A stretch of 64,000 nucleotides of DNA from Halictus rubicundus (taxonomy: Eukaryota > Arthropoda > Insecta > Hymenoptera > Halictidae), in NCBI RefSeq assembly GCF_050948215.1, contig NC_135157.1, positions 4,526,001-4,590,000 on the forward strand, read 5' to 3'. A model generated the notes under the pieces. That model searched no databases. It was given only the letters and a program-made list of their open reading frames with translations, and was not told the DNA's origin. A program made the position numbers and the translations under genes. Each line of letters starts with the position of its first letter. Within the stretch, counting starts at the first letter, position 1. Of the stretch, positions 45,789 through 59,055 are shown one piece after another.

Positions 45789-46642
45789 TATAACCAATTC
45801 ATATGTCTAAGTCTCAATATCTATTTTAACACATCTGAAGATAGATCGAACCATTTATAATGTTTCGTCCATTCATTTTAAGACAGAAATTTGAAGAATC
45901 TAAAAACGTATATATGCGTTAACGAATATGTTTTTGAAACATGTTCGGTGCTGTAAAACCCTCATGACGCACCTTATGTTACTGTAAAGTTGGCTGCATA
46001 TTTTTCATTTAAACTTTAATAAAAAGACTGGAAAAAAATCAAGTTTTACATCAAGTTTTTCATGTCGTTGTAAAGGGAACATTTCAATCCTGAAATCTAC
46101 GAAAGATTCGTTCACAAGAAAGATTTTTCAATGTTTTTAGAGATACTTCAGTTGGTAGCATTTTCGAGAGAAAACATATCTTCGATCTTGCATCTGTCAC
46201 GTCGTGCAAGATTGTCTCAGGCAAAAATGAATGAGGCTCAGTAAAAGTAGAAGCTATAAGCTTTAAAATGAGACTAGGCTTATTGCTGTACTATTGTTTT
46301 CAACGAAGTTATCACAGTTTAAATATTACTAATTTCTCGAAGTGTTCAATACTTTTTCAGCTCCACGGTAGTTCAACGAGCACAGCTATGTGTGGATCAA
46401 CACGGTCAACATTTAGAACTTTATTATGAAGCATTTTGACTTATTTATGAAACGATTCAAATTAAATGCAAAATAAAGGAAAGTAATAATTTATATCGCG
46501 AAAATAAGATAACAGCAATGGCAGACTGACAGATTTTTGGAAACTGATGTTCTATGAAGACGAAGCCACGAATGACAAATGTTATTCTTTTCTCTCTACT
46601 TATGTGCGCATGTCACCATTCGGTTTTCGTTCCACCCTGTAG
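45789..46642. other. AT-rich spacer containing a dispersed repeat
   Basis: No gene. Holds the repeat listed at 46025-46310. Confidence 0.45.
46025..46310. repeat. Dispersed repeat related to 61356-61600
   Basis: GTCGTTGTAAAGGGAACATT, AATCCTGAAATCT, GTAGCATTTT, GTGCAAGAT, AAAATGAATGAGGCTCAGTA and a final GTACTATT block occur in the same order as in the 61.3 kb copy, at roughly 65% identity by eye. An unidentified old interspersed repeat. Confidence 0.6.
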
Positions 46643-46820
46643 TAAAATAGAAGAATAAAATTTCATTTGCGAAAATCCACTTTCCATAGAATTGTGCGCT
46701 GATTTCTCGCAACAGATGCAATCGTGTGTATTAAAATAGAAAAATGAAATTTCAACTCCGAAAATCCACTTTCCATAGTATTGTGTGATGATTTCTCGTA
46801 AGAGATGCGCCCGTGTGTGC
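46643..46820. repeat. 89-bp tandem duplication
   Basis: 46643-46731 and 46732-46820 share TAAAATAGAA, GAAAATCCACTTTCCATAG, ATTGTG and GATTTCTCG blocks at a constant 89-bp offset. About 85% identical by eye, so older than the 229-bp duplication. Confidence 0.85.
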
Positions 46821-47809
46821 GTACCCGCAGGATTATTCGAGCGTCGATTTCACCTCGGCGCGGCGGCGCGCGCGCCCACCGAGGAGATCGAGAGATTCAC
46901 GGAGAGTCAGTCGATCATCCTCGATCACGCACGTCGGCTCGCCGCTCATTCTGCTTCCAACCGATCACCCAGGGCGTTCCTCGGTCATTCACGCGATTTC
47001 CATTCATCCGGAGCGAGCCGGGGATCGTTCGTGAGCGAAGGAGATTGCGGAGCCGGTCTTCTCGGGAATGGGTCGGTCGATAAGATTTTTTAAAAGCCTT
47101 GACTGATTGCTGTGCCGAGTAGAAACAGAGGAGAAGAGAAAGGGAGCCGCGCGGCCTGCTGTCCCTTCGCCGTTGAACTTTCGCCTCGGGGAAGCTGATT
47201 TAAACGCGTCGAATCTCTCCCTCTCTTTCTCTTCCTCTCTCTTTCCCTATGTACACGAATGTATGTATACACCTTCCTCTATCTATTTTTTTCATCCTGC
47301 TATTTCTTCTCCGTGCCACAATAAATTAGCTATAGCACAATTCTCCGGAATGGGGGATCATAACGTATGAGCGCTTAGCGAGGATCGATCGTTTAACGCG
47401 GCTTAACATTTTCTATACACTGTGCTATGCTAGGTCGCCGTATTTCAGGATTAACCCGCGATGAACTTTTCTCCATGGATAGATACTTACACGTAAACGT
47501 CTTCAACGTTCCGCGGCCACGGGGAGATCATAAATCCGTGCCTAACATCGCGGGTTATGGTGCGTGTGCAGGGTGCTTTGAAAAATGCGGCCGAGAAGTG
47601 TAAAAATCCAGAGTTTTCCGAAGGAAACTGGCTGACGACGATAATAAGACTTTCTATCGAAGACTGTTCGGTAGAAACTGAGAAAGTCCCATCAGTTCTT
47701 ACTTTTAGAAAATACATTAACCTCTTAACTGGGGATGACGAGTTAATTCGTCATTCGTTTCTACTACCGCCTCTCTATTATACACTGCTCTAAACTTTAT
47801 TGTATTTAC
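46821..47809. other. CpG-rich then mixed spacer
   Basis: 46821-47200 is CpG-rich with three plus-strand frames open together (73-102 codons), so none is convincing. A pyrimidine-rich TCTC stretch lies at 47213-47247. A near-palindrome TGACGAGTTAATTCGTCA lies at about 47736-47753. Confidence 0.4.
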
Positions 47810-47978
47810 GACGACAGCGAGTAAATGAAAGCAAGAAGAGTAAAAACATTGAGCGAATTCAAAACTACTGTCGAATTATTTTCAACGCATTGAAATGATT
47901 GAGATACGAAACAAGTGTGCATTATAACCTTTTACTTAATGCAGACAATTTTGACTTTGCATCGAGAATCTTCAGACA
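47810..47978 (-). mobile_element. Family A MITE, copy 13
   Basis: TTAATGCAGACAATTTTGAC then TTTGCATCGAGAATCTTCAG matches the reversed family end. A GTAAATGAAAGCAAGAAGAG block near 47820 matches the interior. The left boundary is approximate. Confidence 0.6.
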
Positions 47979-49106
47979 AACCATTAAAAGTCACTTATTA
48001 GAAATATTAAGCTGCTTCAAAGTTCTGAGACTTTCTAGAAGCTCAAGATTCAATAAATGAAGACACAATTGAGTTTCTTGGAAATTTTCAAAAAGGAGGA
48101 TCGAAAATCTGCGTGTTTGTAGGTGTCGTACAAGCAATGCAATTAAATTCTGATAAACATACTGAATTTTCTGGGCAGGGACCATCCAGCAATTAGTCAT
48201 CCGCTCGTTGGACGCCATTCATAATGACAATAGAAAGGGGAAGCCGAAAATCCGCGGCGTGTCCCAGCGAACGAGCGACAGCTCGGTTGGTAATTGTGAC
48301 TAATAGCTGTGCTAATGCGTTTAACGATGTGAACAATGACCGAATGTCAGATGGCTCTCTCGCGTTCGTCGCGTCCCAGCTTGCCCCCGTTGCGTCTTTT
48401 TAACTTTCAGCCCGAAACGAGGTTGCCTGTCGCGACTAATCACGCTGTCGCAGTGTTCTGGTGTCCAGATTCTGGACAACTTGTCTACGTTACCGCATTC
48501 TTAATTCTACTTTCTAGAAAACCGTCCGCGCTGGACGATAAATCATGGTGCTTGCAGGAAAAGGATTTCTGTCACTTCATTTTGTTCTCGGGTAAAAAGA
48601 AGCACGCCGCTGCCACGTCTTGAATATTTATTTTACATTTTGTCGACGCGTGTTCTTGTAACGCGTATAACGTTACACAGTGGTTTACAGCGGTGTATCC
48701 TATGACGAACGATTTTTCTCATTCGATCGAAATATTTCCGACAAACATAGCCGAGAAAACAAAGTTTCATCGAAATCGGTTGACGCATAAAAAAGCTACA
48801 GTCATTGAAACATGTAAAAGCCTTAGAATTTTGAGCTTGCAATTTATTTAAATCGCAGTTTCTCACAATTGTTGCCATTTTTAATTATTTATGGCTCATA
48901 GCAACCCACATCGATTTCAATGAAATATGTATACAACATACTTAGATTTACAGAAAGCATGTTTTAAATTTTCGTTATAGACTTTAAAAAAAGGAAAAAT
49001 TTCTAAATAATTGTTTCTATACATTACCTGGTAAACTAATCGTTCTAACATCTCAAAAAAGATCGAGTCGTTTCGTCCAATTTTAGAAAAGTTATTCATT
49101 TTTAAA
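47979..49106. other. Non-coding spacer
   Basis: 48230-48640 is CpG-rich with a 95-codon frame that I do not recognise. 48670-49106 is AT-rich and may be the body of the mariner-like element whose right end is at 49107-49135. Confidence 0.4.
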
Positions 49107-49135
49107 GGGTGTCCGAATAGTTTTGTCCCCCACTG
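49107..49135. mobile_element. Tc1/mariner right end
   Basis: Read on the minus strand the end is CAGTGGGGGACAAAACTATT then CGGACACCC, a typical Tc1-like terminal repeat, followed by TA on the plus strand (49136-49137). A weak left candidate (ACACAGTGG, about 48676) does not match far enough to close the element. Confidence 0.6.
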
Positions 49136-49319
49136 TACATGTGTACAATGTATGAAATTTAAATATGATAAATTAAATTCATAATACGTATATTCTTGTC
49201 TGTCTGTTCGCCTGTTCGAAAGAAATTTTGCAATTAATTTTAAACTAACTTCCCGATGAGCTAGAGACTTGAAACTTTAAACACGAGACTAAAATGCAGA
49301 AAATAATTATTAAAATAAA

Positions 49320-49540
49320 AAGAAATTTTTAATATACCACGTTTTTAAGACGGACTAAAAACTAAATAATAATTCTCCTCTAGGTAACCAAATTCTGCCG
49401 ACAGAATTTGTTTACCCTGTTTTTGTAACTATCGTTTATAGACCCTCAGCGTCTTACCTGCCTAGTATAATCGCACCTAGAGGGGAATTATTTTTTACTT
49501 TTTAGTCCGTCTTAAAAACGTGGTATATTAAAAATTTCTT
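49320..49540. mobile_element. Foldback element with 66-bp arms
   Basis: The arms 49320-49385 and 49475-49540 pair at 63 of 66 positions. AAGAAATTTTTAATATACCA faces TGGTATATTAAAAATTTCTT. Weaker pairing continues outward (AATAATTATT on both sides). The loop holds a small hairpin (ATTCTGCCGACAGAAT). No coding sequence and no clear target duplication. Confidence 0.88.
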
Positions 49541-52517
49541 TATATTTAAATAATTATTAGCTTTTTCGTCTTGCACCTTATTCTTCTGTGCTTTGCGTTC
49601 TAGATTCGGTCTCAGTTGCGGGCTCTAAATCGGCGAAGCCAGTGGAACTGAAGAATCGACGGGATTTCAGCAATGATGCGCGACAGATTCCATATTCTCG
49701 TTATAATTCACTTAGCGACGCCCTACCGGTAGGCTTTTAGCCGCGATAACGGATTTACTGGCGGATTTCAAGCCGCGAGTGTAATGGACGTTAAGAATAG
49801 ACATTGGCATGATCTTACTAATTCGACTATTATTCCCAACTACGTTACTGAATTCACCTTCCTCATTGCCAGGAGAAAACGATCTGTGACAGCCGTATAA
49901 TCGTGCACGATAATTACGAGCACTCTAATCGAAATACATGTTATGATGTTGGAAACATTTAACAGGTTTCACACATAATGAATCTCAATCAACTTTTCTT
50001 CCGACTTCTAAAATTCATCTATTATTCATCCGATCGTCCGCCGAGTTCCTCAGAAACAGAAACAGCCCATAACCGCAAATTACACATTAGTTTTACTATG
50101 TTATCAATTTATTAGCAACGTGTCAGATTCGTAGTTACTTTAAAGTGATTTGAAAACATTGCGCAATTAAAAAAGTTTTACATCTTCACGCAGTACATGC
50201 ACGGTAGGCTAAACATTCTTTTCTCTTATAGCAATTCGCTGGCACCGTAAATGCATAAAGATCCACCGTCCAGCGATTACAAAGATTAGAATCAGTGTCG
50301 TGTACTAAATATGTCTTATAATAATCTTTTTCCTGTGTACAAAAAGAAAATGTTCCATAATAATATGAACAAGACACAGTAAAGTTCTATCCCCGCTCGT
50401 AATCATGACATAGCGTATAAATATGATCTTGAAGGTCGTGCTGATTACCATTGAAACTTATCAACTAATAACCGACTTTATAAAAACCAGATTAATGTGA
50501 CCGTTTAATTTAGCCTCGCGCGCGATAATTTCTGTGTTCGTAATCGTTTATCCGTTTTTGTAATGAGCACCTCGATTTATGCATATTCAAGAGGCGATGC
50601 CGCGAAACAAACGGAACGAAATTAAAAATGAATACATTAGCACGCCGGCGGTAATAAATATTTCGCATTTAAATTGAATGTTAATTGACCGCGACGCGGC
50701 ACGATGAGGACACTGTTAATTGATTCATAGGATACGAGGAAAAGTACAAAAGCTGCGCGCAGGATCCCTCTGCCGGTATTAATGAAGCGGAATAACGTCA
50801 CATAAATATCGCGGCGCGTCGTTAACCACCGGCCGCACAAAGTTGCGACGCGCGGCACGGCGGTGGGCAAACGAAACAATTTGCCAGGCAGTTCCACAAA
50901 CGGCTCGGTTTTTTTCGAGGGATTAAAAGTCGAACGAATGATCGGTGCCGCGAGGGAGCCGTGCATGCTTTAATGATCGTCAACCCCTCTCGATGTCAAG
51001 AACGCACGAGTGGGCGTGACTGGGGGCAATTTGGGAAAAACGTAATTTAGCAGGCGTGGCCCACCGCACGCAAGGTGCAACGAAAATGAGATTTTTTATC
51101 GTACGTCATCGCGGCGCGATCGGGACCGTCCGTCCCCGGGTCCCCCCACCCTTTTCCCGATCCGAGCAGACGTTCCAAGCCCTTGTCCGAATAACAATGG
51201 GGACCAGTCATTTGTTTCGCTAAGTCTACATAGTTCCAGTGTTTTATCGAATACCTTCTTCGTAACCCAATATCGAATCGTGTCAGAAAATTGTTGCTTT
51301 TTCAATTTGAAAAAAGAGACCTTGAAAAAACTGAGTTACATAAAAGTGGAGGAGTCACCCTTTAAAATGAGCATAAGCATTTTAAGATTTCCTTTACAAG
51401 AAGTTCAAAGGCGGACCAGTTTTCTATTGTAACTCATCTTCCGCCGAACCTGGATAGGTGTTCCGCGACAATTTGGAAAGGTGCTTGATATCAAGAAGAT
51501 ATGCAATTCAAGTACTCAAAATCATCATAATCATTAAGTGCTTTATTTATTCATATTTTTTTGTTTATATTATATTATAGTTTTATATTTAAAAATAATT
51601 ACTAAATAAATAATGTGTTTTAATAACATTTTTTTTTAATTTTTATTAGTAGGAATTACCCAACCTAACAAATAAGCTAAGTGTTCCATTAAAATTTCCG
51701 GGTTTGCAAAGTGTTCTATTGCAGAAAAAGTTCGGGAAAAATGAAAATTGTATAGTACGATTGAGTAGAAATTAAGAAATTGACTAATTTTGTTGAATTA
51801 GCAAGTAAATTGTGCAGAGTAATACACATGTTTGTCACTTTTAATGTATTAATGTAATAACGTTGATTAAAACATGTATCGAAGTAGACGAAATTTAAAA
51901 GAGTGGTTATCGTCGAATTACGCGTTACAGTTACTAATTACACGTACTCAACAACTCCATAAATAAGGTACAGGTGTCTTCTGACGTGTGCCAAGTGATT
52001 ATTGGTTGAATACTTGGCAAATTGGAAGAAATTGCACGAATTTAAAATGAACTTTTCACATTAAAGAATCGTAATCCCCTTAGTTTTGTGACCACGGTGG
52101 CATACTTTATGCAGGTCTGTAATTTAGTCATTTCCTGTGCTCGTCACTGTAATTAACATCGCGGTAATTGTAACTTGCAACTTTGACGTGCTGTCGTATG
52201 CAACGTTGTGCGTCAATCGGTGCTAAAGAGTTCGCGATAAGAGACATAAAGTTACACGTTTTTGAACTGCTTAACATGTTTTATGCACTTATTAGTTTTA
52301 ATGACCGGAATGCTTTTTAATGTCAATGTCGGCGTCGGTTGACGTCGACGCTGTCCAACTCGATATCTTCGTTCTTAGTCTTCGTTTTTAGAGAAATCTT
52401 TTCAAAACCTACTTTTCTAACAGTGAATATGTAAATGAACTGAATAAATAATTGCTTAAAATTATACACTGCTTTGATGTATCAGATAATTATTCCGAAT
52501 TTATTAAAATAGCTGTA
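49541..52517. other. Long mixed spacer, no gene seen
   Basis: A family A end fragment lies at 50249-50272 (AAATGCATAAAGATCCACCG). 50500-51200 is CpG-rich with a 109-codon minus-strand frame that is not recognisable. 51300-52517 is AT-rich. Confidence 0.4.
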
Positions 52518-52830
52518 ACTACTTAATTTTTATGAATTGTTCGACACAATCTGACTTTGACTGTGATAGATATATAAGTATGCATTTCCATCTGCAATAT
52601 ATTAATAATACAATTCTGATATAATAAAAAAGATATGATATACTACTTATTTCTTATGAGCTTTTCGAATCAATTTGTCAATGAAGTATTTGAAGATTTC
52701 TATGTATTAAATAACAAATCTGATATAATCAACAAGATATTGCTACTCAATTTTTATGAATTGATCGTATCGATCTGACTTGAACTATAATAGACATTTA
52801 AGTAAGTACTTGCAAATATTTTTGTTTAAA
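52518..52830. repeat. Three-unit AT-rich tandem repeat
   Basis: Units start at 52518 (ACTACTTAATTTTTATGAAT), 52642 (ACTACTTATTTCTTATGAGC) and 52742 (GCTACTCAATTTTTATGAAT). They share TTCGA/TCG, AATCTGAC and CTGATATAATnnnnAAGATAT blocks. Unit length is 100-124 bp. Confidence 0.75.
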
Positions 52831-54787
52831 AGAAATTTCTAAATTTTACGTTATTTTTATTATATATACTAATATATTGCATTGTACTATTATGTTAATA
52901 TATTTTTGATAAATAACTCTTTTATTGTCGATTGAAAAAATTGAATATGAGTGAAAACTACTAGCAATAGATCAAGCTGACTAGAGGATTAGAAAAAATT
53001 ATTAAAAATTTCTCCAAATCGTGTAGCTGACAACGATGTATCGTTGTTGAATACTGAAAGGATTGCTAAACCTGTATCTATTATAAAAACTTGTTCCTGT
53101 CTACAATTTTTACAAATAATAATGCACATGAACCTTTTCTTGCAGGGTAGGAAGCGCGTTGAACTCCTCGTAAGAATAAATAAAACAGGCTTCAGAAACC
53201 CGTATAAAAATCAGTGAACCGTACTTGAAAAATCCCGTGAAAAGAAATAAGACGTTTCAGAAACCCTTGTAAAAATGATTTACGTGAAATCATGCGACGC
53301 GAAAAGAGAACCAGATGTATGAAGCATCTTCATCTGGAAACTTCGCGCTTCCTCGCAGTTTGTATGGAACTTTCTGCCAATTACTCTTTCGCGGCGCTCC
53401 GAATAGCATGATGTACGCGTTCTGTACAGTTGTCAAAACAAATCTGAGTAATTGTTATCTTTTATCTCCTTGCAGGGTAACTAAATCCCATCGGATCTTC
53501 CTAGTTCCCACACCTGGCGCTCTCAGGATCGGCAATAGAGTTCCTCGGGGCCGCGGAACAGGAAAGGCCCGATTAAGCGTTCGGTTTATTAATGGTCCCC
53601 GCGAAATGTCACCGGTCCCACGTACCCGCGCTTGCTGTTTGCCTTTCCACCTAATTCAACGCTCGCGCACCGTGATCGGCTGCGCTCGAGGATAATGCTT
53701 GTTCAGGTGCGCACACAGTTCCGTGCTCCGTGGCCGGGCCCCGTGCGTGTACGTCACGGTTCTTTCATAAGAATCGCACCTGTCCGAGACTTGTTTGGGC
53801 CGCGAGCCTTAAACCTGTCGGCGAGATTCATACTAACTCGGATTGATATATCTGCGCCGTTCGCGGATCCCTTCCACCGTTCGTTTCGACACGGCGCAGC
53901 GCACTTTTTTCGCCATTGTCGGGCTGTCCCGTCACGTTGCCAAGTCGCGATGCGAGTCGCGATTGACTGTCACAGGAAGAGAAAGACGGAGAAAGGGGGA
54001 CGGCCAGGCCGTTGATTCGCGAATGGCAGCGCGTTTCGTTACGGCGGAATACATTTACGGAAGTTTATTTGTGGGTTTACGGTAATCACCGTGCGGCATA
54101 CCGCCCGTCAATCAAGATTCCCGATTTTTCAACTGCGCCGAAAACTCGCGATAAACTTATTGGCAGCGCGAGACATTATTAGTTTCGTTGGCCGCGCGGG
54201 GCATTCGCTTTTTCACGAGATAGCCATCAAGCACCGGCATCCGACGCGGATAAATGCGGAGTCTCGCAATCAGATATGCCAGTTGATCAATCCGTTGAAT
54301 TCCGCTTTCGAACAAATAGAAGGAACGTTTGTAGAACGTGCTCAAATTTCATGGTAATCTGCACAACAGAAATTGTGTCAGATATCAGCGCTGCTAAACC
54401 TATATTGTGAGATTCTGTGTGGATGGTGGTAGACTCGAGAGATATGATACGGATGATACAACATTCGAGAAACCTGGTAAACCCCCGATACAAACGTTGA
54501 CTATGGAGAGATTTGATACAGGCGGCAGGAAACCCTAAAAACGCGGAGAGTCGACTGTATCGGGATATGCAGATACGATACAGAAACTACCGAAGACAAA
54601 ATTCCTGGTGTGGATGATGTTGGAACAACCCCAAACGTTAAATACACACACAGTGCCTCTTTTAAGTACTCATCCTCTTTTAGGATCTCATACATAATTT
54701 CCTATCTCATCTTCCCAATCTCACAATCATCCCCTAAGAGTCCCCAGAGTCAAACGACCTAATACGAGTAAGTAAGGTAGTCCTAGT
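52831..54787. other. AT-rich then CpG-rich spacer
   Basis: A TTCAGAAACCCGT-type motif occurs twice near 53191 and 53257. 53300-54350 is CpG-rich with two plus-strand frames of 126-127 codons in different phases, neither recognisable. TCTCCTTGCAGGGTAAC at 53466-53482 resembles a splice acceptor but leads into no recognisable exon. Confidence 0.4.
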
Positions 54788-55239
54788 CAGAGTTGTACTA
54801 ATTCGATTACACAATTGAATTACATTGTATTTTAATTATATAGTAATTCAACTACGTCGTAACTGAATTACATAATTCAAACCTTCCAATTAATTCAATT
54901 ACTACTTATTTTAATCGGATGTGTAATTGCAATAAAATATAATTAAAATATAGCTCTCCAAGTTATAGCTCAGAACTTTGGAGAAGTGCAATATATTTTT
55001 ATGTTTTTCTTCCTTGTACTTGTTTGCTGTCTATGGGGCGTATTTATTAACGCTATTCTATGTAATTTAATTACAAAGTATTTAATAATTGTACTCCAAT
55101 TGCAATGACGAATTACATTTTAATTTAATTGAATGAAGATCTGAATTATAAATTACAATATGACTGAATTACAATGTAATTCAATTATTTTGTAATTATA
55201 ATTCCTGAAGTAATTCAATTGTAATTCTGTACAACACTG
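54788..55239. mobile_element. hAT-type MITE family C (452 bp)
   Basis: Left CAGAGTTGTACTAATTCGAT faces right ATTGTAATTCTGTACAACAC then TG. The flanks gtcctagt (54780-54787) and gtcctaat (55240-55247) are a 7-of-8 target duplication. The arms are rich in GTAATTCAATTAC-like palindromes. No transposase. Confidence 0.9.
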
Positions 55240-58200
55240 GTCCTAATACATACGAAAAGACATCAACCCTAAACTAGACCTAATACTTTAGAGTCTAGAG
55301 ATTCGATGTATACAGTTCCGAAACTTTTCGGAACAGACTTTTTAAACCTGATACGCCATTAAACATACTCTGAAGACCTTGAACTGACCGTGTTAGGTCA
55401 CTTAAGGCACTAGGTACTGCTCAGTACTTCAAAATCATCTTACTTTTAAGCTGTTTGGTACTTAATTTAAATTTAAAACTGTTTAATTGGGTATATTAAG
55501 ATCGTCAATTAGGTAAAACACCTTTAAAAATATGTTCCATGAAATTGATACGAATTGCCTAAGTGGACCCAAGCATTAGCATTCGTGAAATCGTCGAAAT
55601 CGTTCATTTTCTGAGGGTTAAAAGTAAAGTCTTAAAATCTTAGATCACACTGATTAGTTTTAATACCAATCAAGTCGAGTGTGTGGGGGCCGACAGTACA
55701 AGTGTTTGATTAGACCTGGCGTAGGATAAATTCTGGATCACATCATAGCGCTCATGCACCTTGGACATATTTGACAATTACCCCTTGTTGTATGTGCCCT
55801 TTTCATACCACTCAAGTGCCTGTACTATATTTTTAGGGGTCTGTACTATTATTTTTATTAAACATATATTTTTGTAGATCTTATTTCTTTATAAACTTTA
55901 GACTTTATGCTTAAGGTGTTCACTGAATAAGGTGTTCTGAATTTTTTCTAATCTATTGAAATTGTTCATCATTTCCGCAGTGACATTCTTTGCATTTATA
56001 TTGTTTAAAATTCGCATCGAGGTTCCTGTTGTATGTAGTTACAAATCTAAGCACAAGACGATGCCAACTCGCAAACGCACAGTTTTTGTTCGGCGGAAAG
56101 CAAAAATGTAACATAATGACAATACACGTGCATATTTGAGGGATTTTCAATTACAATTTGGTGCATTGGCCGTTCAACTATTGATGGATGCATCGAACGT
56201 TCTATTAATTAAGAACATCGCCCGTTCACTAGCAATATCCATTACGTTACGCAAGACTGACGATTACAAGTCGTGCGCCCGATCGCGGAGTTATTTAAAA
56301 CTTCCTGGCACAAAGGATACAACACTTCAGCGCTTGATAAATCTCGCTTCCTCGACAGTACCCGGCCATTAACTGAAATTTTGCAGGTTTCTTCATCACC
56401 TCTTGGGATCGTTATCCCGCTCGGTGTCAACCCGTGACCCGGCGTGATCAATCAAAATCTAATCAACTCCATCAACCTCTTAGATAACGCGGTGTGTCGG
56501 CGCGACGCAACGAATAAGAGCGCAAAGACTCCGAAAATTACGAGATCCAATTAAAGTAATTCGTACCCTCCGTTGACGACTTATAATTGCCTTCGGGTAT
56601 CGCGATAAGGTAATTACAATGTTTACCGACCGGACTAATAAAGCCGTGTTGACTATTGGATGTCTGCTTGAAAAATCAGTATCTATGACAGAACGAACGG
56701 ATCGCACGGATCGACGGGAAAATCTGTTCGAGGAACGATCCCCCCGGCGAGGATAGGTTTGTCATTATACGTCAGGCCGGCATACCAGAGCTATTACGTA
56801 CGGCTGTGGTTACGGATACCAGGCCCGGTGACGTTGATGCTAATTAATGATGAGACGCTCGTTTGCATGCGTGAAAACGATTTTTGCCAAGAACCCGAGA
56901 AGTTGCCGTGTCGTACAAGTTCATTAGTCCGGTGGGTGGTGAGAAGGGACCGAGTAAGACATCGCCGGACCAACGAAGATCGGATCGATTCAACCGATCG
57001 ATCGATCCTCCGTCAACCGGTGAACACTGCTCGACCGTAAAGCAACACACCGCTATCGGCGCACAACGATCTACCAGTCGTAGATCGCGGCCTGCGAGGA
57101 AGTATGCTCGTAGATTGTCAACTGTCGCATCAAATATTGATTCCCATTCGTCCTTAATTAACAAGTACTGATCCCAGAACTGTTTATATTCGCTCGCAAT
57201 TATTTATTCATAATGTATCCAGATGTCGTACGATTCGACGCATGTACGGTGTCGTATAATCAGTGAAACGCTGTTCAACGGGAATTTTAATAAACTTTGA
57301 CGCTAAACGTTATTTTATCTGTTTTCTGATTAAACGCCGATACTGGCCTGTTATAGAATTCATATACTTTTCTGCAGAACTGATTAGAATATCATTAACT
57401 CCTTCCCGTACGGTGGCCAGTCAGATACGTGATAAAAATTTCTTCCGAAGCGAAACTAAATTTGTTTCGTCTGTTCTAAATATTTAGGCATCGAAGTAAA
57501 TGTATACGCACGATAAATATAAATTTTCTTTTTCTACTAGGAGTCTGTTAAGGACGAAGAAATGCTAATCATTGCAGATGTGAAGGAAACAGCACAAGAC
57601 GTTAAAGGTACCCCAAAAGTCCTTATAAATTTCAATAAATATTCAGAATACACTTTGATTTCATAACGTTTAATAATTCGACAGCCACGTCAATCCTATA
57701 TGCTGTATCACTCTCAAAAATTAATTTTGATTACGGTGTATTAAGTACATCAAGCCTCGTTAGCGTCTACGAGGTACAAGAAGCTTACCGAAAATAATTA
57801 CTGTGATAAATCTAAACTTTTCCATTCTTCTATTATACTATATCAAAATTATTCTAATATCGTGTGACTTTCATGAGCATCAGGGAGAGGTAGACGGTGT
57901 ATTAAAAAATTGTTTATGGTGAAAAATTGTCGATAAAATACTTGAAATTTCGTTGCTGTTTCGAAGAACCCGGAGAGTCGAACGCGAACAAGGAACAAAA
58001 TGTTATTTATACGCGTTCTGTCCACGTGCTCATCAAGAAATCGTACGCAGCTCCGGCGAAGTGCGAGAGAAACTCGCGGGGGTGTCTCTATTTTCGCGAG
58101 TTCGTGTCGCAGCCTAATAATACATTCTTTGATGTACTTCTCGTCCTTCAACCTTGAGTAGATTCACGTGCGACCGATCACCTTTCAAAGCAGTCGCTCA

Positions 58201-58370
58201 GAAATGATCCGTGCAAATCAGAATTTCGTCGACTCGGGGCGTTACTACAACTAGAAGATTGACACGAGGCTGTCTTCGACCCAGATGTCTGCGGGAACGG
58301 ATAGTATACTCGCACTTGGCTGTCTGTGAACGTCTTTTTCTACTGGAAGCTTATTAGTCCTCTCGACTTC
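55240..58370. other. Mixed spacer, no gene seen
   Basis: 56140-57170 is CpG-rich with frames of 69-106 codons on both strands. TTAACTCCTTCCCGTACGG near 57390 is a possible orphan TTAA-class end. The rest is AT-rich. Confidence 0.4.
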
Positions 58371-59055
58371 TCACAAAATGAGATCACACTACCTCGAATT
58401 TCTTAAAATATTGCTCAAACCGACGAATGTAGAGCAGAGTATTGTTGAAACGTTATAATGATCATATTTTTCATTAAAAAATCAAATTCTTTTCATAATA
58501 GCATTTATCTGAAGTATATGATCACTATTTTAGGAATTTATGGTAAAAATGAGCAGATTAAATTCAAAACAGTACAAATTTTGAAAGTACTGATGCATTA
58601 TATTTGGCTCGTTAAAATTTTTCAGAAAAGGGATAACTATTTTTGTAACAGCTATGTTTTCCAATGAGTGTAAGTAATTTTTATTTTGTATACAAATACG
58701 CAAAATTATAATCGCTCTGAGGCGCAAGTAGTAATAAAAGAAAATTAAATAATGTTTGTGAAATTTGGCTGGAGCAAGTTTTACAAATAAGTAGTCTATA
58801 GTCAAATTCTAATGGAATACTATATTAAATACACTTGTAACGAAAAATTCTATGAAACGTCTGAATCCTATAAATATAACAATCTGTATAATGTCCAATG
58901 TAGAAGAGATCACACGAAGAGATTACGTCCAGATCAAGAAATTTGATTAAACCGTTATGTGAAATTAAATGTATTTCCGATCGCAAAATTCGATTGAGTC
59001 ACTTGCAATTCCTAGAAACGTTGCTTCACCCGTCGAACGCAGAGCAGAACCTTAT
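58371..59055. repeat. Weak direct repeat pair
   Basis: ACCGACGAATGTAGAGCAGA at about 58419 and ACCCGTCGAACGCAGAGCAG at about 59028 lie in related contexts (TTCTTAAAATATTGCTC and TTCCTAGAAACGTTGCTTC). Spacing is about 610 bp. Diverged and of unknown origin. Confidence 0.4.

Noticed and set aside
48676..49135. Complete Tc1-like element bounded by CACAGTGG and CCACTGTA
   Set aside because: The left end matches the right TIR for only about 7 bases, so only the right end is annotated.
53466..53695. Splice-acceptor-like TCTCCTTGCAG followed by an open frame
   Set aside because: The downstream frame is unrecognisable and CpG-rich, and other phases are also open. A single acceptor match is not evidence of an exon.
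58660..58715. TTTTTATTTTGTATACAAATACGC as a family A MITE end
   Set aside because: The resemblance is limited to an AT-rich stretch, and the diagnostic CCGCAGTCTA terminus is missing.
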